51,032 nucleotides of DNA from a virus. The stretch is from IMG/VR virus record IMGVR_UViG_3300036846_000450, positions 1 to 51,032 of that record; one strand, written 5' to 3'. The notes below the pieces were generated by a model. The model was given only the letters and a program-made list of their open reading frames with translations, ran no database searches and was not told the origin of the DNA. This document shows positions 45,948 to 51,032 of this stretch, piece by piece. The translations under genes and the position numbers were made by a program. The first letter of the stretch is position 1, and every line of letters begins with the position of its first letter.

Positions 45948-46360
45948 TGCGCGCTCACACGGTTTGGTAATAGGTTTGCCAGCAGCATGACTTCCTTCCG
46001 GGCGTTTGTTATTGGACCTGCAAAACCGACCTGCAAAAATCTGCGAACTGCACGCAAGCAGTTGAAATTGTTGAGATGTTGAGCTGAAATGAAGATCCGA
46101 CGGTCAAGACGTCGGCGCATTTTCAGCCCTCATCACGCCTCCTCACCAATCCTCCCAAATCGTCAAAATCTGTTGCATCTCAGGGGCTTATTGTCCGCTG
46201 GGCTCATCACCGGTTGACACCGCTCATCAGCACGCAGCACCTCATTTCGGATTTTCGGGGCTATTCGCCCTGCAAAATCAGGTCTACAGGATCAGTTGTA
46301 AGATCCTCATTTGCTCACTGCCTCCATTCCTGATTTTGCCAAAAAGGGACGACCCGCCCC
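45948..46360. other. noncoding region before integrase, candidate attP
   Basis: 413 AT-richer bases with no gene. Contents: two 11-base direct repeats GACCTGCAAAA at 46015-46025 and 46028-46038, a third partial copy (CCTGCAAAA) at 46269-46277, an 11-base inverted repeat GCAAAATCAGG/CCTGATTTTGC at 46272-46282 and 46329-46339, a smaller dyad CCGACG/CGTCGG at 46097-46115, and AGGATC/GATCCT near 46298-46317. This mix of arm-type and core-like repeats next to an integrase gene is what an attachment site looks like. The core itself cannot be named without the host. Confidence 0.5.
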
Positions 46361-47638
46361 ATGACCAAACGCCGCCTCACCGACGCCGATATTTTTGCCC
46401 TTCCCGATGGCGCCCACGGCTTCAACGGCCCGCAGCTCGACGTCCGCGGCGACGACCGCCGCTGGAGCTGCAAGGTGTATCTGCACAAGGTTCGGTTTAC
46501 AGTGCAGCTCGGCACCGCGGCCGAGCTGCCGACCGCGGCGCTCGCCACCAAGGCGATGATCAGGGCCCGCAAGATGGCCAAGGACGGCATCGATCCCCGC
46601 GAGACCGTGCGCCTGGAGCGCGGAACCGTGCCGACCTTCGGCGTCCAGGCCGAAGCCTTCATGGCCGACTACGTGCCGACCCTGAAGAACGTCAAGCAGC
46701 GCGCCAAATGGTTCTCCTCGGTGCGCAACCACTGCAAGCCGATCTGGAGCATCAAGGTCGACGCGCTCACCACCTCGCACATGCTGCTGGTGCTGAAGCC
46801 GATCTGGACCAAGATCCCGACCATGGCCGCGGAGGTCCGCTCCCGCATGGAGATGATCATCGACGACGCCACCTTCCGCGAGCACCGCAAGGGCGAGAAC
46901 CCGGCGCGCTGGACCCTGCAGATGCAGCGCTCGCTCGGCGGCAGGCCGCCCAGGTCCGGCAAGACCCGCGGCTCGCAGCGCGCCGTCCATGTCGACCAGG
47001 TTGGAAGCCTGATGGCCGATCTCGCCGCCCGCAACACCCAGACCGCGCGCGCCATCTACGTGCTCACCCTGACGTGCCTGCGCGGCGTCGAAGAATTCTT
47101 GCCGATGCACACCAGGGAGCTGCAGCTCGACGGCGCGCAGGCCTACTGGACGGTCCCCTATGGGCGCCTCAAGGTTGACCCGCATGGCCACGATTTCCGC
47201 GTGCCGCTGCCGGCCCAGGCGGTGCGGATGCTGCGGGTGCAGCTCGACTACCTCGAAAGCATCACCGGCCAGGTGCCCTACCAGGGCTACCTCTGGCCCG
47301 CCATCAACAGCGGCGAGCGCGAGCTGATGGGCTCCGGCACCATGCTGGCCTACTTGCAAAACACCCTGAACCTGCCGGCGACCGTTCACGGCCAGCGCGC
47401 GGTCTTCAAGACCTGGGCACGCGGGCAATTTCTTGAGGGCACGGAGGCGACCCCGAAATATCACCACGACGCGATCGAGTACTGCCTGGCGCACACCACG
47501 CCGGGCGGCCGTGCGTCGAGCGAAGACCCGTATTCCCGCGACGAGATGATGCTGAAGGCGCGCGCCGTCATCCTGCGCGACTGGGCCGATTTTTGCGCGC
47601 CGGTCGCAGTCCGCGGCGGCTTGCGCGCCGTGGCGTAA
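46361..47638 (+). CDS. int: tyrosine integrase (P4-type)
   Basis: 425 residues. An N-terminal arm-binding part, a core-binding domain (about 95-185) and a catalytic domain from about 210. Catalytic residues visible: Arg241 in L-R-G-V-E-E, H-G-Q-R at 343-346 with Arg346, the H of L-A-H at 379, and a probable nucleophile Tyr391 in D-P-Y-S-R-D-E-M, with the W-A-D-F ending usual in P4-type integrases. The conventional T-G-x-R is here T-C-L-R. It points toward the excisionase-like gene, and a repeat-rich candidate attP lies just before it. Confidence 0.9.
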   Translation: MTKRRLTDADIFALPDGAHGFNGPQLDVRGDDRRWSCKVYLHKVRFTVQLGTAAELPTAALATKAMIRARKMAKDGIDPRETVRLERGTVPTFGVQAEAFMADYVPTLKNVKQRAKWFSSVRNHCKPIWSIKVDALTTSHMLLVLKPIWTKIPTMAAEVRSRMEMIIDDATFREHRKGENPARWTLQMQRSLGGRPPRSGKTRGSQRAVHVDQVGSLMADLAARNTQTARAIYVLTLTCLRGVEEFLPMHTRELQLDGAQAYWTVPYGRLKVDPHGHDFRVPLPAQAVRMLRVQLDYLESITGQVPYQGYLWPAINSGERELMGSGTMLAYLQNTLNLPATVHGQRAVFKTWARGQFLEGTEATPKYHHDAIEYCLAHTTPGGRASSEDPYSRDEMMLKARAVILRDWADFCAPVAVRGGLRAVA

Positions 47639-47658
47639 CGCCATCGCGGCCGCGCGCC

Positions 47659-47850
47659 TCACTGCGTGCGGCCGTCCTCGGCGGCCAGCAGGCTCGCAAA
47701 CCGCTCGATCTCGCTCTGCGGCACCAGCACCCGGGTGCCGTATTTTTTTGCCTTGAGGTCACCGCGCTTGATGGCGCGATCGATCGTCGCGATCGAGAGG
47801 CCGAGCGCATGCGCGGCGTCCCGGCGATTGGCCAGCTGCGGCTGGGTCAT
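47659..47850 (-). CDS. excisionase-like / AlpA-type HTH protein
   Basis: 63 residues from the ATG at 47850 (an ATG at 47871 would add seven). N-R-R-D-A-A-H-A-L-G-L-S-I-A-T-I-D-R-A-I-K-R-G is a MerR/excisionase winged helix, followed by the wing T-R-V-L-V-P. It ends 20 bases from the integrase stop on the other strand. Likely the directionality factor for the integrase. Confidence 0.7.
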   Translation of the reverse strand: MTQPQLANRRDAAHALGLSIATIDRAIKRGDLKAKKYGTRVLVPQSEIERFASLLAAEDGRTQ

Positions 47851-47901
47851 GATGGTCGATCCCTTGTTCATCTCGCTCTCACTCAAGATTTCACGATCGT
47901 T

Positions 47902-48144
47902 TCAGGCGTCTCCCACCGCGGCCTCCGCCGCCGGCGCCTTGGCACCGCCGAGCTTGAGCACCACCGTCATGGCGCCGCCCTGGTCGACCTGGAGATCGCC
48001 GAGCTTGAAGCCGACGCGCTCGGCGACGCGCATCACCGCGGCCAGGCCTTCGTAGCGGCCGCCCTTGTGGCGCGTGACCTTGTCGCGCGAGCCGGTGGGA
48101 CGGCCGCGGCTGCGTGCGGTCGCGATCTGGGTTGCCTCGTTCAT
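47902..48144 (-). CDS. small hypothetical protein in the recombination operon
   Basis: 80 residues; basic start with G-R-P-T-G-S-R-D-K-V (an AT-hook-like G-R-P), then a helix and a beta pair ending Ala-rich. Coupled to RecT. Possibly DNA-binding; not recognised. Confidence 0.5.
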   Translation of the reverse strand: MNEATQIATARSRGRPTGSRDKVTRHKGGRYEGLAAVMRVAERVGFKLGDLQVDQGGAMTVVLKLGGAKAPAAEAAVGDA

Positions 48145-49004
48145 TGGCGTTGCTCCTCGTCACTCTCGGAATATTCGCCGTCGTTCTCGATCACCTCGCC
48201 ATCGCCACCGCCGTCGTCGTCGAGTTCTTCCTCGGCCGGCTTGCGGGTCGAGAGCCGATCGAGCGCCTCGGTCATGGTGGCGATGCGGGCGGCGTCGTCG
48301 TCGACCGGCCTGGCCTGGACGGCCGGCGCCGGCTCGTTCTCGGTCTCGCGCGCGAACATGCTCTCGATGTCAGTCGACATCGGCAGCACCTTGGAATGGC
48401 GGCGCGCCACCGTCTTTTTGTACATCTCATCGGTCCAGTTTGACCAAGGCCCCCAGTCGGCCTGCGACATCTCGCGGACCTTGTTCAGCTCCTCGATCCA
48501 CATCCACTCGCGGCTGATGTCGCCGTCGCGCAGCTTCGCGATCGAGTAGGCGGCGATCACCGGGCCGCGGTCGCCGCGCACCGGCTTGTGCAGGATGTGG
48601 GCGTCGTCGCCTTCCTGGTAGTCCCACTTGTCGTTCTCGTGGACGACATGCGCGGTCCAGTCGGAGATCTCGCCGGAGTTACGAACCTTCTGCCTGATGC
48701 CGGCGATCATCGGCATCCAGCGCGCGTTCTTGGTGCCGCGCTTGCGGTCCTTGTAGACCACGATGGCGCCGAGCCGTCCGTCCGGGATCAGGCCATCAGT
48801 CGCCGCCTGCATGCAGGCGTTGAACAGCGAGCGGCGGTCGACGTCGAGCAGCTCGGGGTTGTTCTGGATTGCGGTGATGACGACGCGCACAAACTTGGTC
48901 GGCGGGATGTGCGCCGGCAGCACCGCGGCGAATTGCGCCGCCATGTCGTGCAGCTGCTTCCGCACCTCGGGCAGCGCGCTCTGGGCTCGGGCCAAATTGT
49001 TCAT
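48141..49004 (-). CDS. recT: RecT-type single-strand annealing protein
   Basis: 287 residues. The RecT core spans about 15-215, with N-P-E-L-L-D-V-D-R-R-S-L-F-N-A-C-M-Q-A-A-T-D-G-L, D-G-R-L-G-A-I-V-V-Y, and W-M-P-M-I-A-G-I-R-Q-K near 95-105. The C terminus is acidic. It anneals single strands produced by the partner nuclease encoded directly upstream. Used in phage recombination and perhaps genome circularisation. Confidence 0.9.
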   Translation of the reverse strand: MNNLARAQSALPEVRKQLHDMAAQFAAVLPAHIPPTKFVRVVITAIQNNPELLDVDRRSLFNACMQAATDGLIPDGRLGAIVVYKDRKRGTKNARWMPMIAGIRQKVRNSGEISDWTAHVVHENDKWDYQEGDDAHILHKPVRGDRGPVIAAYSIAKLRDGDISREWMWIEELNKVREMSQADWGPWSNWTDEMYKKTVARRHSKVLPMSTDIESMFARETENEPAPAVQARPVDDDAARIATMTEALDRLSTRKPAEEELDDDGGGDGEVIENDGEYSESDEEQRQ

Positions 49005-49921
49005 CGGCTGTCCTTTCGCACGACGCGCAGCTGCCGATAGCTGGTCGGCTTGACCTCGTAGCCCGGCCTGTTCACCGTCTTGAGGCTGATGTAGCCGTCC
49101 GCGATGCGGCCGATGGTGGCGTGGCCGAGTTCGTGCATCAGCTGCGCGTTGAATTTTTTCACATCCTCCTCGGCGCGCTTCATGATCTCCTGGGCGCGCT
49201 CGCGCTGCTCAAGCAGGGCAGGCAACTCGTTGTCGCCGGTGAGGTCGATCTCGGAGCCGTCGTCTTTCTTGTAGAGCTGGCGGATCACTTCGCCGTCGCG
49301 CGCGAAGTCAGGATCGGGCGCGCGACCGGAGATCACCTTCTTCCAGAATTCGATCGCCTCGTGCTTGATGGTCTCGACGATCTCGTGGTGCATCGGCACC
49401 GGGATCATGTGCAGATCGATCTCGTGGTCGATCACCAGGGCGGCGATCGCGGCCCAGCTCGCGCCGGTCAGCTCGGCCTCGATCAAGGCCTGGATCACGA
49501 TCCACACCGGCGGCGTCGCGAGGTCGGCCTCGCCGCGCCAGGCCTGGCGAAACACGCTCGGCGCCACGCTCTTGATCTGAACCACGCCGCGGCCGCGCTC
49601 GGGATCGGAGGCGAACAGATCCGGCGTCGCGCCGATGCACACTTCGTGATCAGCGTAGTGCGCGCGCGGAACCATGACAGACAAGTCAGGAAACCGCTCG
49701 CGGATCACGTCGACCGCAATTGGTTCCAGGCGGCGGCCGCGCTCCATCGCCGCATTGTCCTCTGGCGCCGGCAGTTTGCCGCTCTTGCGCGCCCACAACC
49801 CATAATAGGTCAGATACTCGTGCACACCGACCAGCGCAGCCGCCTCGCTCGCGCCGATCACGCGCTGCCGCAGCGCATGCCACTGCTCGTCGTTTTCAAT
49901 TGGCGTAATTGTCACGCTCAT
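49001..49921 (-). CDS. YqaJ-type viral exonuclease
   Basis: 306 residues from the ATG at 49921. Lambda-exonuclease fold: G-A-S-E at 23-26, Glu66 in G-R-R-L-E-P, the D of A-T-P-D-L at 101, and V-V-Q-I-K at 113-117 as the metal site with Lys117. The C-terminal 100 residues are a helical extension. Together with RecT it forms a two-part recombination system like RecE/RecT. Confidence 0.85.
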   Translation of the reverse strand: MSVTITPIENDEQWHALRQRVIGASEAAALVGVHEYLTYYGLWARKSGKLPAPEDNAAMERGRRLEPIAVDVIRERFPDLSVMVPRAHYADHEVCIGATPDLFASDPERGRGVVQIKSVAPSVFRQAWRGEADLATPPVWIVIQALIEAELTGASWAAIAALVIDHEIDLHMIPVPMHHEIVETIKHEAIEFWKKVISGRAPDPDFARDGEVIRQLYKKDDGSEIDLTGDNELPALLEQRERAQEIMKRAEEDVKKFNAQLMHELGHATIGRIADGYISLKTVNRPGYEVKPTSYRQLRVVRKDSR

Positions 49922-50129
49922 CGCGAACACCCCTGTGTGTGTTGCGGATTACTGTTGACGGACTTCTGAGTCGGAGAGCAGCGTTCGAATTATCCGGCGG
50001 ATGTCTTGAACGCGGAAAAAGAAATTACCTGAGTTGGCGAAAGTCGCGCAAGCCAAAAAAATCAGGAACACGTCGGAGTGCATGCGCGAATGACGTCAGG
50101 GGCGGGGCGCGACTGACGGGAATGACACA

Positions 50130-50795
50130 ATGAAGTGGATGGCAGAAGAAACCAGCACGATGCAAGACCTGTGGCGGCAAAACCAATCAGCAACTCAAAT
50201 CGGGAAAGTGCTCGGCCGCACCAGGGATGCGGTCCTCGGCAAACTTGACCGCCTGAAAAAAGCGGGCAAGAGATTTGTCCGCATCAACAACACCAAGCAG
50301 CAGGAGGCGCGCGTGGCGAAGCCGCCGCCCAAGCGCATCAGACAGAGACCGCCGACGCCGCCGCCGACGCCGCGGCCGCGCTATCCGCGGCATCCGACCA
50401 TGCAGTGCCCGTGTCAGCTCGTCGAGCTTGAGGCGCACAATTGCCACTGGCCGATTGGCGACCCGCTCGACAAGCAGCCGAGCGGCGAGCACGCCGACTT
50501 CCTCGACCCGACGCGGTTTTATTTCTGCGGCGCAGTGACGCTGCCTGGCGAGAAATATTGCCCGGTGCACACGCGCATGGCCTTCCGGGAGAGCAAAGAT
50601 GAACAAGCCCGACGAAACGCCCAACGAAACACCAGCCTTGCCCAACCCCTTCTGCGATTTGCCATCAACGAGGCCTTCGCCACCGCCATCGTCCTCGGCG
50701 TCGCTTCCCCCGCGCAGTTTGTCCGACGTTACGTCTGCGATCGAAGCGGAGTTGCACGCCTGGACCAGCCGCCGCCCGCTGTTCCTGGAGGATGA
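50130..50795 (+). CDS. gcrA: GcrA-type cell-cycle regulator homologue
   Basis: 221 residues. The N-terminal 50 are the GcrA DNA-binding head (W-R-Q-N-Q-S-A-T-Q-I-G-K-V-L-G-R-T-R-D-A-V-L-G-K), a Pro/Arg-rich linker follows, and the C-terminal sigma-factor-binding part shows C-H-W-P-I-G-D-P at 105-112, F-C-G at 132-134 and Y-C-P-V-H at 143-147. In alphaproteobacteria GcrA acts with methylated promoters and sigma70 to control cell cycle genes. This reading frame continues about 72 residues past the conserved end and overlaps the next gene by 197 bases. Confidence 0.85.
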   Translation: MKWMAEETSTMQDLWRQNQSATQIGKVLGRTRDAVLGKLDRLKKAGKRFVRINNTKQQEARVAKPPPKRIRQRPPTPPPTPRPRYPRHPTMQCPCQLVELEAHNCHWPIGDPLDKQPSGEHADFLDPTRFYFCGAVTLPGEKYCPVHTRMAFRESKDEQARRNAQRNTSLAQPLLRFAINEAFATAIVLGVASPAQFVRRYVCDRSGVARLDQPPPAVPGG

Positions 50796-50880
50796 ATTCA
50801 TGCGCCGCATCAACAGCGAGGTGCCGCACCGCGGCGGCCAGCTCGGCGAGCTGCTGCGGCGTCGCGTCACCGGCAGCTGA
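50599..50880 (+). CDS. small acidic protein, relative of the gene at 2262
   Basis: 93 residues after a GGGAGAG ribosome site, in another frame than the gcrA tail it overlaps. It shares A-L-P-N-P-F and I-E-A-E-L-H-A-W...R-R-P-L-F-L with the left-arm protein at 2262-2462, which supports this frame as real. Longer at both ends than that relative. Function unknown. Confidence 0.65.
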   Translation: MNKPDETPNETPALPNPFCDLPSTRPSPPPSSSASLPPRSLSDVTSAIEAELHAWTSRRPLFLEDEFMRRINSEVPHRGGQLGELLRRRVTGS

Positions 50881-51032
50881 TCAGCCTTGCAGCCTGCGCC
50901 TGAAGTCGCCGATCTCGATCGGCGGCACGCCTTCGAGCGAGCGGATGCGGTTCTCGTGCTCGAACAGCACCACGTCCTGCACCGGATCATCGACCGGCGG
51001 CGGTGCGGGCGGCACGTGAGGATCGGGCACGC
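50881..51032 (-). CDS. tail-fibre-assembly-like protein, C-terminal part at window edge
   Basis: Stop (TGA) at 50881-50883; the frame runs out of the window. It is identical over its upstream 127 bases to 9482-9608 of the gene at 9451-9729, but ends F-R-R-R-L-Q-G. Convergent with the gene at 50599. Most simply it is the same gene seen from the other side of a circle. Confidence 0.75.
   Translation of the reverse strand, partial: VPDPHVPPAPPPVDDPVQDVVLFEHENRIRSLEGVPPIEIGDFRRRLQG
50906..51032. repeat. 127-bp exact repeat, terminal copy
   Basis: Matches 9482-9608 base for base and stops at the last base of the window, the mark of an assembly-graph overlap. Confidence 0.95.

Noticed and set aside
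9482-51032. Biological terminal repeat of a linear genome
   Set aside because: One copy is internal, not at position 1, and the length equals a standard assembly k; terminal redundancy would put the copies at both ends.
1-51032. tRNA genes or insertion sequences
   Set aside because: No cloverleaf-like segment and no transposase-like protein was seen by eye on either strand; a tRNA scan was not possible.

Overview
The window reads as a tailed-phage genome of the short-tailed (podovirus) type from a high-GC alphaproteobacterial host, most likely one of the Rhizobiales. The host call rests on a phage-encoded GcrA-type regulator, strongly GC-rich third codon positions and a gene style typical of phages of that order; no host gene is present to prove it. 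There is a portal, scaffold, coat, P22-like head-to-tail proteins, large ejection-type proteins and a fibre, but no tape measure or sheath.

Layout. (A) 1-9481 is a 'left arm': a VRR-type nuclease (cut by the window edge), an adenine methyltransferase and a small regulator on the minus strand; a divergent S24-type repressor; a plus-strand run of small early genes; then a plasmid maintenance block with a replication-initiator-like gene, an array of ten short repeats of about 19 bp period, ParA, and a ribbon-helix-helix partner; and two small membrane proteins. (B) 9451-34976 is one long minus-strand late block. Read in transcription order it runs: small genes, two holin-like/small proteins, TerL, a candidate TerS, portal, a 467-aa unknown, two IPT/TIG proteins, scaffold, coat, adaptor, gp10-like tail protein, low-complexity proteins, an acetyltransferase-like protein, an S74-chaperone protein, a transglycosylase-bearing ejection protein, another internal protein, the tail fibre, and a fibre-assembly-like protein. 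(C) 35094-37902 is a mixed-strand accessory block with a small repressor, two perfect operator-like palindromes and a small serine recombinase. (D) 37903-45947 is a long minus-strand early operon of regulators, zinc-binding small proteins and a DUF1376-type replication protein, ending at a good terminator. (E) 45948-50880 holds a candidate attP region, a tyrosine integrase, a convergent excisionase-like gene, RecT and a YqaJ-type exonuclease, then GcrA.

The key structural observation is that the last 127 bases (50906-51032) are identical to 9482-9608, both inside the fibre-assembly-like gene, and differ immediately before it. Exactly 127 bases ending at the contig edge is what a de Bruijn assembler run at k=127 would leave. 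The simplest reading is that 9482-50905 closes into a circle of 41,424 bp (one complete integrase-bearing phage), and that 1-9481 is a diverged alternative arm from a related element that carries partition and replication genes in place of the integrase block. In support, several left-arm early genes have diverged relatives in the 33-50 kb part. A genuine tandem or duplicated element remains possible and can be separated from this by read mapping.

Functional reading: circle A would be a temperate phage using integrase/excisionase and its own exonuclease-RecT pair; the arm would belong to a phage-plasmid maintained by Rep-like and ParA/RHH functions. They appear to share, or recombine near, the fibre region.
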